A DNA stretch of 64,000 nucleotides from assembly GCF_964340395.1 (NCBI RefSeq), contig NC_135552.1, forward strand, positions 15,473,694 to 15,537,693, read 5' to 3'. The notes below the pieces were generated by a model. That model was not told where the DNA came from. It made no database searches and saw only the letters and a list, made by a program, of their open reading frames with translations. Of this stretch, positions 20,154 to 33,123 are shown one piece after another. The position numbers were made by a program, and so were the translations under genes. Position 1 is the first letter of the stretch. Each line of letters opens with the position of its first letter. Source of the stretch: Glandiceps talaboti (lineage: Eukaryota > Hemichordata > Enteropneusta > Spengelidae).

Positions 20154-22756
20154 AATGTGACCAGTTTTAATGTTTGTTGGATGTAAATTGTTTGTTTTAA
20201 ATGACATGAGAACATTTTCCTAAAATGTATTTTTTAAGTGCATAATTGCAGTAAATATATATTATAATGCATAACATATAATGCATAACAGAGTCGACAC
20301 ATACCACAAATGAAAATTATTTTGTGTCCCATGGTATACGTATTTGTAAATCATTGTGCCATGAGGTGCAAGAAAATGGACTACAACCCACCATACTGAG
20401 TAGATGGAATTTGTAGTCAAAAATTAATCAACAGAGATTTGTAATATCTCTAGAAAATTATTCGTTTCAGAAAATCACCACTAATTTTTCTCGACCAAAT
20501 ATTTGTTTTAAAAAATCATTTTATTTTTTGCTAGTCTGGATGCCAACGTGGTCTCTAACTAACTAAGCCACGAGTGGTGGTGTAAGTCGTGGTGATACCG
20601 TATAGGGACTAGACTAATTTTGCGCACACTCCCTCCGTACATGCTAATGTGAATTTTTTTTTTAAATTTAACGTTCCTGTAAAACCTGAAAATAATCGTT
20701 TTCGTGGTTTAATATTACACAGTGTCTAATCCTCGCTTTTGTTGTTTCTTGTGAGACTGTTAGAATTTAGGAGAGGGTCGTTACTGTTAAATGTGGGTGG
20801 GACGTAATTTCGTTCGTCTGACTTCGTTTTGACGGGTGTGTGTGTGTGTGTGGTTAGTTGTCACGTTCGTTTACTTCGAATCTGTGACATCTTCTGTAAC
20901 TTTTTTGTTTTCAGGTGTGGAATGTTTCTTTTTGACTGGAGAGAGAGAAAAAAATGAAAGTCGTAAAAGAATAGATGAGAGACGCCTTATGTATTGTGTC
21001 TCCATTTTTTACGATTGAATAGCATCGCTCGAAAAGCTTTTAGAACAGAAGTAAAAACTAGCGTATTTATTAAACGTTATTGAAATATTGAAAGGGTATT
21101 TAATGGGATATAAAAGAAGACCTTCGAATAGACTTTTTTTGTATTGGGTGCAGGCAGTAATATTGGAAGTTGCCAACTGTGACACACAGAACGGTTAACC
21201 ACAGAGATCGGCAGACCACACATGCCGGTATTCCATGTGAACGCGTACATTTTTTCAAAAGACACCTCAATTAATTCTTCCATCAATTTGGTCAGATCCG
21301 AGTCGGCAAAAAAAACCCCCAATTTCTAAACGATTCATCTACCTTAAACACTAAGCTTACTGAAATCTATACACAAATACCGACAGAAGTTTCTTCTACA
21401 GCGCCGACATTGTCTTGACAATCATACATTCTATGTGTTCATATTTCAATGCTGATGTAATGATCATACTTACCTGTGACGACATGGTAAGACGCTCTTT
21501 AGAAAAACCAAATATTTACTCTTTTCGAAATGGTTGTTTTCATACCTCTTTCTTTTTCACATCCATGTTAAAATAAAGCGTGAATTTGTCACATCCAAGA
21601 GCAAACAGACTGGAATTTGCCCTACATCACAAGTGCTATTTTTCACAGTTGTGAAATGTCGTTCACAAGATTATGCGGGAAAATGTAAACACGACAAGAG
21701 GGTAATGACCCCGTCGGTGAGACATGTACAGAAGTTTATTGTTTATAGTGATGTTTCAGAGTTAATAACCTACAAAAATACGGTATTTAGTGCTTTTTGA
21801 GGTTTTGATGACTACCGTAATGTTTTTTCACAACTTCCGCATAACATTGTGAGATGCATGTTTTGTCGCTTCCGGAGAGCAACCAAAGTGCGCCATCAAT
21901 CATGATTTTCAATTGACCGTCATCGGTGTTTTCAGGGGTTCGGATAATTCGATTACGCTTCTTCAAGGATCTCATGACAAGTAATGCTAGAGGTGTCACG
22001 AATTGATATATCTGTGTACAACTGTAGATTAAATGAACAGAAATAACAATTCCAATGTTTGTATATTTATGTACGTGACTGCCAATGTATCCCAGCCGCC
22101 CGAGGCATATGTGTTGAACGTAACTGAATATTACGTTATGTCAACGACGTCTTATGCACTGCAATGAATAATCACCGGCATCCGGCACCTTTCAATTTGT
22201 AGTATTCAAACCCAACCCACTGTTCAACCGCTGTGTGTGCTGTCTGTTGTGTAGTTCCCGTACTGTCATACTTACTATATTTTTCAATCTTCCTGGAATG
22301 AATACCGCTTCCGACCTCTTTATTTTTGGCATTAATTCGACTTGTCATATAATTTCGTGTCAAATTTTGTTATTTAGGTAAAGAAAAAATTCAAAATGTC
22401 GAAATTGGAAATAAACGTGACTTGAAGAACTTTTTATCGAGTTTTCACCCGAACGTGTGACAAAATCGAGTCCAAATTAGAAGTTATTACAAAAACGTGC
22501 AATCGGCACACGCGTCACGTCATCATGTGATACATTCCGTCCGGAATTCAGAAAACAAAGCGGGTAATTCTTAGCCCACGATTTGTCATGTAAATATTCC
22601 GTCTTCCTTCCTGTGAAAATACCGATTCTTGAGGAGTACCTGAGAAAACCACGTGGATTATATTTCTCGCCCTCTTCCATATTTGGACAATGTCATAATT
22701 TGATCAATGGTTTACATTTCTCACGGGGGTCGGAGAGTAATTGACAGCGCGTGGTG
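20154..22756. other. Intergenic, upstream of the beta-trefoil gene
   Basis: It contains a short ATAATGCATAACAT duplication near 20267-20290 and a (TG)n run near 20836-20850. No coding exon is recognised. Confidence 0.5.
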
Positions 22757-22764
22757 TATAAAAG
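22757..22764 (+). promoter_or_regulatory. TATA box of the beta-trefoil gene
   Basis: TATAAAAG lies about 150 bases upstream of the chosen ATG. This places the transcription start near 22790 with a leader of about 120 bases. Confidence 0.65.
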
Positions 22765-22908
22765 ACGCGGATCTGCCAGGTAACGCATATTCAAACAGAG
22801 TTCTTTCAAAGCTACTGAACCACAGAGAGTCAAACGTCGCAAACTCAACAAGTGTTTCTTGCTTTTTAGAAGTTTATCGGACAAGAAATCGCTTATCACA
22901 TAACAATC

Positions 22909-23115
22909 ATGACACTTCAAACCAGCGCAAAGCTAATGATGGACATTTCAAGATTTTTCAGCACAATCCTGTGCCTTCTGATGGTTGTTAATTTTGGACT
23001 CATCACGGCGATACCGCTGTGTCCTGAAAACGGAGTGGATGGAGAAGATGTTGGGCCGGACTGTAGACAATCGTCAGAAAGATCGGGTGACACAAGGGCG
23101 TCTGGGTTAAATGCT
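22909..23115 (+). CDS. Beta-trefoil gene exon 1 (signal peptide)
   Basis: The exon has 69 codons, ends in phase 0 and has donor GTAAGT. ATG at 22909 precedes the hydrophobic stretch; a second ATG at 22936 would give the same signal peptide with a shorter head. The mature start is acidic and Gly-rich (NGVDGEDVG). Confidence 0.75.
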
Positions 23116-26100
23116 GTAAGTTTATTTTCTAATTTTTCGTTTTTTAGTCGTCGTCAACTCAACTAAACTTTGAAGGTCAAGTCTCTTAGCTGGCACCATA
23201 GTAACCCCAACGAGTCCATACTAGTATTCAGTTTCAACCATATAAGCAAGCTGTAGGTGTTCTAAACAAACCTGTGTCAAAAAGAAAGGTGTGTTACAGC
23301 CCGTTTCACATTACCGCTTACTCGCTTTGTTTATACAACCACACAGAAAAAAATAAGAAATTGCACATGCTAAACTTTAAGATAGGAAGATTTAAATGAA
23401 TACAGTTTCTTGCTGCATTTTGTCTAAATGAAATTGACTAAAGTTCCACCACGGTAATCAAATGCAGATATCAAAACATTGGCGTCTGTGTGTCAGTGTC
23501 TAGTTGCAGTATGTCTTATTCCATTTAGACAAAACAATGTCTTGCTATCTTAGTGTAAAATATATAGTTTCTTATTGGTTTCTGCATGAGCCAGTGACCG
23601 GCTCGGTAACTTGAAACAGACGAAGTCAGGCGCCGAACTATTATTTAGTACATGAGTCTGCATGTTGTCGCACGTCATAAATAAATATATTCCTGTCTTT
23701 AGCGCCAAAAGTGTACACATTTTGCGAGAAAGCATTACTCCGACAGTATATACAAAGCAGAAATCCAAGATATTTGCTTACTTGGTGTATCAAGGCCATC
23801 CGAAGCAGCTGAGAGCCAACACACAGGAAGTCAACGTTCTTCGGTTCTAACATATCAATGCCATAAATTATGAATGACCCTAGAGTTAATGTAAAATGAA
23901 TTTCTGCGACAGACGAACTCAGTCATCATCATTGACATGAAGAAATCTGTGTTAAGGACGCACACAGTCGCGTGACTTCCACTGTTTTACGACAGTACAG
24001 GAGTAATGAAGATGACTTGGTGTTTCACTACATGAGACACTACTTACATAACTTCAAATGCAAAAGAGAAGTGCTGTACACAGTGGGGATGTAGAAGCAG
24101 GCAAAGTGATTATCAATTAGAAAGTAAACAATTGAAGCTATATTAATATCATGTTCGTCCAGAGTTGACATGTGTCTATGGTTATGTTAAAAACATTATG
24201 TCATATGGGTGAAATGGGTTAAGCACCAGGCAACTTCATATCGCCTGTAATGTTGTCTTCCCTTTTTGAACTTTCACTTCCACCTGTGTGAACTCGTCAG
24301 GTGGACTCTTCAATGACGAATGACAGAGACAAATGCATTTTGACCTTGGCGATAGATTACTTCTCACAAAGGAAATGGGGAATTTAAAAGGCGGCCAAAG
24401 GAAGAGCCGAACATTGAATATTTCTCACCACTAAACTTAAAGATGATACCGACGCCGGATATATTTGAAACGGTTGCTACGACTTCTCCGCATTATTGTT
24501 GTCATGCGTTACCGTATGACGCTTTGAATGTATACAATAGCTGACTAACCACATTTGATACGAAACAAGTCCACTGAGTGTTTCAAGGTCTTCGAATTCA
24601 ATTAGAGACAAAAATTACTTTCAAATTGACCATCAAGGTCAAGGAAGAATCCACTGGATATTGAAGGTGTTATAAAGGTGGGGGGGGGAGAGACTAAAGC
24701 AATATGTCACAAATGGGTCAAGTTAGCTCACAGATCGTACATCCTCTGTATTAAAAAAAAACAGGCTACTAGCTGGGTGAACAAAAAGGCTTCCAACATG
24801 TAAACCTTTGTAGAGCAAACATGCAAGTCAGAAAGCTGTTGGCTCTTAACTCCAAACTAACGCATCACCATGACTTGGATTTGGAGACTTTTGTGCACTA
24901 AATTGCTAAAATGTACACGCACGTGGTTTTTGGTTGTCGCGTTTGGCATACTGGAACAGGTTATTACTTACGAGTCTATATGCTTCATTTTGTTTTTCTG
25001 AATGTTTTTTTTTGTCTCGCATTTATCTGTTACAATAAAATCTGTAACGATCCAAAAATGGTCCCATATCGATAAACGCCTTAACTGAGTTTGTAAGTAT
25101 TAAAGTGTAACCCTTACCCGACATTGCCACATTCAAACAAAGACATACTGTATTTTTCTTTTTACACTCCCATTTGTTCAATACAGCCCCTTTTTTTTCC
25201 TCCCCGTTTCCAGCTACTTGTTAACATTTTCTCCCTCGGTTTTCTATTTGTGAGTAAAGATTCCATGAAGTCCTGCATTTGAAAGCAAAGAATTTGTCAA
25301 GTCGTTCAGAACAAAGCTTCTTCACTATGAATAATCCTGTTATTTGCAGTCCAAAATAGTTCTAAAACTTAACTGAGATGTCATGTACTTTAATCTTAAA
25401 GTTTACTCTTTGATGGATTCGTGCTTTCTCACATTGATGTTCTAAAATGTCTCGGCCAACGTAAACATTTACCATTTTCTTAAAGCCCGAGTTCGGATAA
25501 GAACTTAATGAAAAACAGTTGGCTGGTAGAGCTATTGGAAATTTTGGCCAAGAACAAATTTAGGAATGATCCTATATGTATTACTCCACTGATAAGATAA
25601 CACGAGGACATGTGATTGAAACTCTAGCCTTTAACGTGGGCACATATCCGTTTGTATATTTGTTCAGATCAACTGGCCAGGCACGGGTAGCAAAGTACAG
25701 ATTTGGTCTCTCCTGAGCAGACGAAAAGATGGATTCTTGCGAGTTACAGATACTCCCCTGGACAAGGATGAAGACGGTAACCACTATGTGTTCAAAGTGG
25801 ATGCTAAGGGAAAGATGGACAAAGACAATAGTAAGTGTGTTAAATAAGCCCTGCCTCAATTTCTTTGCAAATTAAAACTTTATACTCTCCTTATTTTAAG
25901 GTATACTTCGTCTCAAAATGAGCTACCTCTCAATTTTTGTAGATGTAAAACTACTCGTTTTTTTTATTTCACGTTTTTTACTCTTTCAACTTGCAATTTA
26001 TCACCAGCTTTGCGCCAACCGTCAACTTCCAGAACTTTCTTCTATATTTCAACAAGTTGTTTGTACATACACAAACTTTTCTATTCGTTTTACGTTTTCA

Positions 26101-29100
26101 CTGCTTTTTTCAACTGAGCTTTCTCATTCGTTGTCAGTTAGGAAGAGTCTTATACTTGAGTGACTTTTTTTTTCGATCCGACGGGAGTTTAATCCGGAAA
26201 GGAGAATTAAAGTACAATTCATATTATGGGTCGGATACTCTATTTGAGTGCGTCAACCTGATAATAAAAAACCTTTGTTTTGTAACTTAATAGTTTAAAG
26301 GAACAGCAGTTAGAATAAATCACTCGAAGAATTGTTTAAATAAGTTCAGTCTGCACGGTCAAAGAAAAATCAGGTCTCACTCTTGAGCAAACAAATTAGC
26401 CGAATACAATTCGAATTCCCCGGCGACAACACAGCTATTTTCACTGAAAACACAGAAATTGGGTTCTTTCTTGCTCATTCTGGCGTAATCTAACAATTAG
26501 AGGGTAAAATCAGCTGTATAGAAAGTCTGTTTTGGGGACAATTATTGTCTGTTTCATTTGCAGGTTCTTGACAACCAATTACATTGATCACAGTCGCATA
26601 ATGGAAAGAAAACAAACATGTCCTTTTATTCGCTAACAAGGTAGCCCAGGGACTTTGACACAGTGCCATGGTGTTTTTACTATCTCAAAACGTTCTCCAC
26701 ACCAGGCCAAAACACGTGTATTTCAGGAGTACGGGAATGGTTTTGAAATTTAAAATTATCATCAACAAACTACTAAAATCTATTAGTGGATCTCACATTG
26801 ACTTAGGTGCTTGTAATTGGCTATCCTCCTCACACGTGGCCGCGATTACATCATAGATATACAACAAGCGGTCCAAGCAGATTTAGCCGAGGTGTTGGTG
26901 ATAATTTCATCTTCAAATCACATTCATTCCAGTGATTCTAAATGCATCTGCCTTTGCGTGGTGTGGAAAAACTCAGAGAGATTCTTGAGATAAGTAACAC
27001 AAGACAAGTCTCTGGGCTATTAACCAGTATGGCCGATATTTGAATTTACCGTTTTTTGCCAAGTATTTGTTTCTTTGTGTTTAAATTGAGCTAGTAACAA
27101 GGTGCTTCTTTTACAGGGACTTTTTTTGTCACTCAACATGTTTAACAAATCCTTGACCCATCCTTCTGACAAAGCCACAGCTCTGTACACTTCTCCAGCT
27201 TTTATTTATTCCGTTGTCCCCAAATACTACAAATATTTTTCATCCACCACATCCGTTCCGGTAACTGGGCTCAAGAGTGTGAAACTTCATCCTTCATTCA
27301 CAAGTCATTTTTTTTTACGGTTCTCTGACTTTAGATAATATAGGCATTTCTTTCTCCTGCAAGTGTTTTATACTGAAACCAATATATACGGAGGGGTAAT
27401 GATAGACAAGTGTATACACTCTGAAGTAATATATATTATAACCATCATATTATTATCTTTCTCTTTTTGTCATTCAGCAATCTTCCAATTATATCAGCTA
27501 CCACAGACTATAGAAGGTGTGTACCACCCTATGGCACAGAATGTTATGTTGGCTATCCCAGGAGAGAACGTCAACAGAGAAAGAAACAGCATTTATGTTT
27601 TGATAAGCTGGCCTCTTGGGGAATCGTCAGACCACAGTGGGGGAACCACATTAGCCGCAATGGTAAGAATTTCTGCATCTTCATTTCCCGTCCTTTTCTA
27701 ATATCGTCAACAGACAACATACACGAATGTTCGCGCGCCGTTTAGATTTTACTGAACATAGCATTTATGATCCATAATTCGTCACCTTATTTGTTTGATA
27801 GGTACGCGACAGTAGTTAAAGCATAGGCCCTACACGAGGAATTCGTGTATGGTCTATGGTTACAAGGACACTGATTTTTGAAGTTCTTTTAACCCGATCT
27901 CTACTATGTATGTTTTAGGCTTTTCGTCATTTGATCTGGTCGCATTGATTTATTGTACGGCTTTTGAATTCGTTAACAAAATATAAACACTTGCAATCGA
28001 TACTGTAACTCGAGTAACTGAACTGAAATTCACGGCAGTCGCTTTCAATTCCCTAGGAGCTGAGAGGTGCACTCCAAGTGAGGTCACGATCCCAGCGGGG
28101 ATGCACTTCTGACGAGTACCTGTAAAAAGCTATCACGTCTGTACACATTCTAAATGTAAATGATGGCTTTTATGTCCCCAGTTCAAACGAGGCGATGGTA
28201 TGCACGGACAAAAGACATAGAAATGTGTTTTAGGAGCCTATTTTGTCATGCCATGGTCGTCCTTGTGTTAGGGACAAATCTGAAAAAGTCGTGCTGTCGT
28301 TTTGTCCGGAAGTCTTTGTCATCGCTTTGACTTCATTTGAATGACGTAATTGGATGACAAGACATTTGAGGACACCAATGCCACTTCACCTTTTTTTTTT
28401 CAAAAGGAACATGAGTCATTATGCTATTTCAAAGTTTTCATTTCTGCGCTGAGAATCGACATTTGCAGTCTCTGATTTCGACTTCACACATGCGCATTAA
28501 CTACATGTGTATATTGTGTACTTCGCCCATCTTGAGTAAATAGGCAAGTCGTGAACAAACTCTGAAATGTTGGTTTAACCTCACATTCAACCGCACATAC
28601 CGTCTAACAAGGGCAGTGAGAAAAAAATGAACATACTTACAACTCCAGACAAATCCTGTACAAGTAAAGGTGGGCGTATAAAACAAACAGTACTGTTATT
28701 TCAACAATGCTATGAAAAGAAGTTCGCTCATGCATCACAAATCTAAAAATAAGGCCCTACGCAATTGTCCAAACTCGCTCAGATAAATTCACACGACGTC
28801 AACCCACAATTAGTTCATCATAAGCTATCAGGTGTGGCAGAGTTGTTGGTTGATTCAGTCCCTCAAACCAAAACATCCAGCACACCTTTAATCTATTTGA
28901 GGAATTCTACTACCCATACAAACGTGCAATAGTTGAAAAAAGTACAAGTCTCACAAATATCTAGTTTCATGAGTAGACGACACCTTCTGTTGGTATACAT
29001 TTTCGCGCCAAAATTGGTAAACAAATAAACTCTTTTTTTTTACTACAAATGAAAAATATGTGGAATTTCATATCCCAATCAAGCTAAATCCTACATTGAT

Positions 29101-29807
29101 AAAAATTCTTCCACTAAGAAAATAATCCAGAGATGACACGAAAATATTTGGTGAATGTGATCATGTACATCCGCAATGCTATATTTGGGCTTGCCACTTT
29201 CCTTTCTGATAGCATATTTGATTTTCATCAAGGACGCGAAAGTGAATCAATTCAAATCCTTTGCTCAAATTTCATGTGGTGACATAAACTGATTTCGAAC
29301 CAATTTAAATGAAGTGGTTCAGTTTGAATCGGTTTCGAACCAATTCAGATGAGGACAGGGCTACACATTGTCACAATATCGACCATAAGGACAACACTTC
29401 ATCAGAAACGCCGACTCGCTGCAAATGGAAACTAAATATTTGTTCATTGGCAAACATTTGACAGTGTTTCTTCTTTTTTCTAGCGCTTCGACTACAGACT
29501 TGGATCGAATTTGTGGCCTGCAATTGGGGAAGATGTCGCCGAACACGTACAGTTCACTGCCATTTACAACGAGCACATAAACTTCTACGAACTCAGAGAC
29601 CATATAGAAAATGTTGGCTACAGGGAAAGAAACGAGGAAAAGTTCCATTACTTGAGAGTAGATGGAGGTGGTGTCGTTTCAAGAGCTCCAAAGAGAGATA
29701 CCCATGTACAACCATTTAGTAACAATCCGGGCAATCTCTTCTACATCGTCAACATGGGGTCCAACACCGGAAGTGGCAGAGAGACGGCGACTAACGATGT
29801 AGAATGA
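22909..29807 (+). CDS. Secreted FGF/IL-1-like beta-trefoil protein, four exons, 292 aa
   Basis: The joined exons (22909-23115, 25668-25830, 27478-27662, 29484-29807) keep one open frame through phases 0, 1 and 0. The N terminus has a hydrophobic signal peptide (about residues 16-34), with likely cleavage after LITA. The mature protein has only two Cys, C38 and C52. From about residue 79 it reads VQIWSLLSRRKDGFLRVT, then VFKVDAKGKMD, then TIFQLYQL, a strand-turn-strand rhythm typical of beta-trefoils. Later VQFTAIYNEHINFYEL and FHYLRVDGGGVVSRAPKR recall the last FGF lobe. These resemblances are by eye only; a search could show another fold. It probably acts as an extracellular ligand or lectin-like factor. 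TATA box and polyadenylation signal agree with this extent. It is convergent with the deacetylase gene. Confidence 0.7.
23116..25667. other. Intron 1 of the beta-trefoil gene
   Basis: No exon or known repeat was recognised. A (G)n run lies near 24679-24690. Confidence 0.5.
25668..25830 (+). CDS. Beta-trefoil gene exon 2
   Basis: The exon follows TTGTTCAG and ends at GTAAGTG, 163 bp long. It encodes about residues 70-123, including the SRRKDGFLRVT and HYVFKVDAKGKMDKD segments that suggest the first trefoil lobe. Confidence 0.75.
25831..27477. other. Intron 2 of the beta-trefoil gene
   Basis: A tempting acceptor (TTTTACAG at about 27116) is followed by a stop after nine codons in the required phase, so it is not used. 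Nothing else was recognised. Confidence 0.5.
27478..27662 (+). CDS. Beta-trefoil gene exon 3
   Basis: Acceptor TCATTCAG, donor GTAAGAA, 185 bp, entered in phase 1. It encodes TIFQLYQL to GGTTLAAM (residues 124-185). A second open frame crosses the exon, but only this one connects both neighbours without a stop. Confidence 0.72.
27663..29483. other. Intron 3 of the beta-trefoil gene
   Basis: A short direct repeat of the type GATTTCGAACCAATTNANATGA occurs twice at about 29291-29352. No exon is seen. Confidence 0.5.
29484..29807 (+). CDS. Beta-trefoil gene exon 4 and stop
   Basis: Acceptor TTTTCTAG. The exon has 107 codons and TGA at 29805-29807. It encodes the FGF-like closing lobe (FTAIYNEHINFYEL, KFHYLRVDGGGVV) and a Ser/Thr/Gly-rich acidic tail. 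Confidence 0.75.
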   Translation, partial: RFDYRLGSNLWPAIGEDVAEHVQFTAIYNEHINFYELRDHIENVGYRERNEEKFHYLRVDGGGVVSRAPKRDTHVQPFSNNPGNLFYIVNMGSNTGSGRETATNDVE

Positions 29808-31011
29808 TGATTCTTCTCCAAAGTGCCTTCATTCCAATTTCTGTCACAGGAGTACATTCGATGCTGCTTGAATTTAAGTCTTTGCATGCCAATCATTTAC
29901 ACCATCTCGACGGGAAAAATGTCTGCGAGCAACAAGTGTGCAGACACCCAATAGTACACGTGATTGTCAGTTGGGGTACGTTCACACGCACGTATAATAA
30001 TCGGCGATGGCCGAGACTGTCGCCATGATAGTTCGTAGCAATTGGATTGGACAGTTTTGCCACGTGACAAAACTTAGATTATTTATTATGATTGGTCGCA
30101 TGGGGTCATGTGATCAACGATTGAAATAACCTAGTCGTTTGAGAATAGACATAGCAAAGACTCCATACATACAAACTAACTGCCTTGAAATCTCAGGTGC
30201 TGGGGCCTGTACAAGTAAGAAAATGCAAATGGGCGCGAGTAATTGTCAAGGAACATTTTTTGAGATTATTTTTGTGTGTGTTTATGTATTTAAATAATAT
30301 TGTAGTGTTATTTTTCTGTGCATGTACATGGAAACGTGTATTCCACTTATCATCCTTGTATTTAATTTGTAGTAAGTTTGGTCCTAGACTTTTCTATAAT
30401 CTTTTCAAATTTGAATGTGGTTGATTTAGAATTTTGTTAAATTTTAAATCATTTTTTTTTCTGTTTTTGATGTCACTCTTGGAGCTTGCTATCTTCGAGT
30501 AGTAAGTTGTGAGTAGTTTGATTTTTTCCTGCCCCAACAAGTTCGTGAAAAACCTTGAACTCGCAGTACTAACACACAAGTCACGGTTACAACACTCGTA
30601 AATACGTTATGATGTGCATGTATTTGCATAGTCTGTATGTAAGGCACGCCGTGACAGGGCGCCCTCACACATCGGTCAACCCCTTTCAGAGTATGGCGGT
30701 GAGGGCGGAGCGAGACGACGTATCGTACAGTCTGCTATTTGCGTTGTATTATTTAATCTTTGTTTTAAATGAACTACATGACTAAATTTTCCCAAAAAGT
30801 TCCTTTTCAGATTCCAGTAGAGCCTAGAGTTTTTACTAGATGGTTGGTTATGACGTGAAATATGATATCAATTCACATATAAATGTACTTACTTGTTATA
30901 ACTGAGTAGCAAACGTTTCGCAGTTCAACATATTTATTTAACTTGTTTTCGTAATTTATATTTATTGCCTCGTTATAGCCATTATTGTGAACCTTACATA
31001 TCAGGAAGTGA
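29808..31011 (+). other. 3' UTR of the beta-trefoil gene
   Basis: This AT-rich stretch runs to the polyadenylation signal. It contains one copy of the GAGGGCGCCCT short repeat at 30639-30735. Confidence 0.5.
30639..30735. repeat. Short palindromic dispersed repeat (GAGGGCGCCCT family), copy 2
   Basis: In reverse orientation relative to 12423-12507: AAGGCACGCCGTGACAGGGC and GCCCTCACACATCGGTCAAC, ending near ACGACGTATCGTACAGTCTG. Confidence 0.65.
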
Positions 31012-31021
31012 AATAAATAAA
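31012..31021 (+). promoter_or_regulatory. Polyadenylation signals of the beta-trefoil gene
   Basis: Two overlapping AATAAA hexamers (31012-31017 and 31016-31021) precede a T-rich stretch. They give a 3' UTR of about 1.2 kb. Confidence 0.6.
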
Positions 31022-31407
31022 ACATTTTTTAAACGATAATATATTGAAATGTCTTGTTCGAAATTTTTGTTTCAAAATGGCTGTATGGCCCCTTCAATTT
31101 TCCTTGGTCGAATCTTGGACCATAACATAGTCCATTCGACTTGTCGTCTGCGACGAAAACCCCCACAATTTTAACAACACTTGAGATAGATGTCAAGATA
31201 ACAGTTTAATATGTCATGGTTATCCACAGTCATAGAGCTAACTTTAATATAGACTACATGCGTGCAGTTAGTTAGTAATAAATAAAATAAGAATATATAA
31301 GTTATTTTAGGAATGTATAATCCGCCTGAATACAGCTAGTCACAGAACTTGCCATCTCAGCGGCCTGAGATTGTTTCATTGTATCTCGTGAAAGATATAT
31401 AACAACG

Positions 31408-31632
31408 TTAGACTGAAAGATCAGCCGTTGTGGGCGCTCTTCTCATTCCTTTCCACAAACACACATGACAAATACATAGCCCGGAGGGATGTTCAGGACG
31501 CCCCGCGGACGGTTTATACCAATTTGGGCGCACTCTCAAAATAAACAAGTTTTGCCTTCTCGATTGGATTGAAGGTTTGTGACCATTAAATACAAGTCCC
31601 ATTTCTTGAAGAGTCTGGCCCACATATTGCAT
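31408..31632 (-). mobile_element. Possible Penelope-like or GIY-YIG fragment
   Basis: The minus-strand frame starts QYVGQTLQEM..VFNGHKPSIQ. This resembles the start of the GIY-YIG endonuclease module of Penelope-like retroelements (QYVGQT...RFNxHxSxI). The remainder does not follow the family well, so it would be a decayed piece. It could also be chance. Confidence 0.35.
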
Positions 31633-31750
31633 TCCACCTCAGACTAATAGTGGTCTGGGATTCCACACATCCCTTACATTGAATGAGCCAGATAACATTA
31701 CATAACATAACATTTCTGACGCTCAATTTAGAGTGGCATTCTCGAAGAAG

Positions 31751-31791
31751 AGCCCCCCCCCCCCCAAAAAAAAAAAAAAAAAAAAAAAAAA
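31751..31791. repeat. Poly(C)-poly(A) tract
   Basis: A run of C followed directly by a long run of A. Confidence 0.9.
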
Positions 31792-32604
31792 ATTAGCTAG
31801 GTAAGGTATGTTTTAATTTCCATAGCCACACTGTGACAACGATGATGACACGCCATAAGCTTACGCTCTCCCAATCATCTCTAACACGACACTTAACATC
31901 CCTCTGTCATTCTCGCAAACCAGCGCTGTTATTTCTTCCGCGACAGTGGTGGTGCGGCTTGGACGGTGCCGTAAAAGAGGCTGTAGTTTACGACATTGTC
32001 CTCTGTAGGATTCAAAGAATGCTGTCATCTAAGTTTTCATCACTGCAACAGTTTAGAGACATACATCAGTCCCGATCATAAACATTTATTTCATGTTTTC
32101 ATTTCCGATTTATCATATTTGTTCTCCGCAAAACATACCCTCATTTGATTAAAGTCATACATACCACCCCGCCCCCACCGTCCGTGGGGAGGAGGTACTC
32201 ACATAGTAAGAGTGTACGTGATGAGTACTGAGGATTTGTGCCCCCCTGGATTATTTTACTCCTATAGACTTTTTGACACCTGATTTTCCAAGCATTATGT
32301 AGAGATTTGAACCCCCCCCCCCCCGACTTATCAAACACAAATGTGAACATGTAAGAGCTGGCTACTAGTTTTCAGACCATAGACCCTTTGCTTGTAATTA
32401 TCATAACAACAACAGAAGCGAACAGAGATTAACTCTTTCAGTGTTCACTAAATGTTATCATACATTAACTTGTATGGGCAAATATCAACAAAAAAACACA
32501 GAAACGGCTTTGAAATATTAACATCTTTAAAAAAATGACCATACCAAAAATGTTATGAGATAAAATTTCTTTTTGTTAGCTTAGACCAAAAAAAGAAGAA
32601 GAAA

Positions 32605-32932
32605 GAATTGTTTCTGGTCAGTGCGCGCATCACGTAAATACCCTCGTGTCGTCGGTCTTTTTTTGTGTTTGTTCAGCCCATGCATTCTGCAGATTCGTGG
32701 GGAAAACACAAAAATATAACCCTCCACACTGCAATGAAGACAACTGCAGAGCCAATCGTGACCAAACAAATGAAATCTGCCACACATACACTTGCTGTCA
32801 AGTACTAAATAGAAAGAACAGTAACTGCCATAAATAGTAGATTGGGTGACAGGTTTGTTGAGAATAAAAGAAAAATCGCGTCGTCGCACCACTTTAAAGA
32901 AACTGTCCAGACCAGGAACATTTTTTTTTTTG
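32605..32932. mobile_element. MITE-like element, third copy
   Basis: It starts GAATTGTTTCTGGTCAGTGC and ends GTCCAGACCAGGAAC. The interior matches the palindrome-arm copies through landmarks such as CTGCAGAGCCAATC and AAATCGCGTCGTC. It is more diverged, as expected for an independent older insertion. Confidence 0.72.
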
Positions 32933-33123
32933 CCGTATGTGTACATGTTTTGATCATCGAGGAGGGGAGTCGCATTTCTCCATTCGTGGCCACTAGAGGG
33001 CGCAGCTTACTTTTATCCATATCTGGGTCAGTGAATAACTGCCAAGTTTCATTCCTTTAGTTGCTGCACTATTTGTTATGAAAGAAATGAAGCGACAATG
33101 AAAATGTTTACAGTTTTGACACA

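Larger units (their letters stand above)
31022..32604. other. Convergent intergenic region
   Basis: This lies between the 3' ends of the beta-trefoil and deacetylase genes. It contains a possible Penelope-like fragment, a C13/A-rich homopolymer tract at 31751-31791 and another C/G homopolymer near 32313. No intact gene is seen. Confidence 0.5.

Noticed and set aside
27117-27338. Alternative exon of the beta-trefoil gene after TTTTACAG
   Set aside because: In the phase needed after exon 2 it meets a stop after nine codons, and its other frame shows no relation to the protein.
27467-27745. Second open frame through beta-trefoil exon 3
   Set aside because: It needs phase 2 entry, which exon 2 does not provide, and it does not connect with exon 4 in frame.
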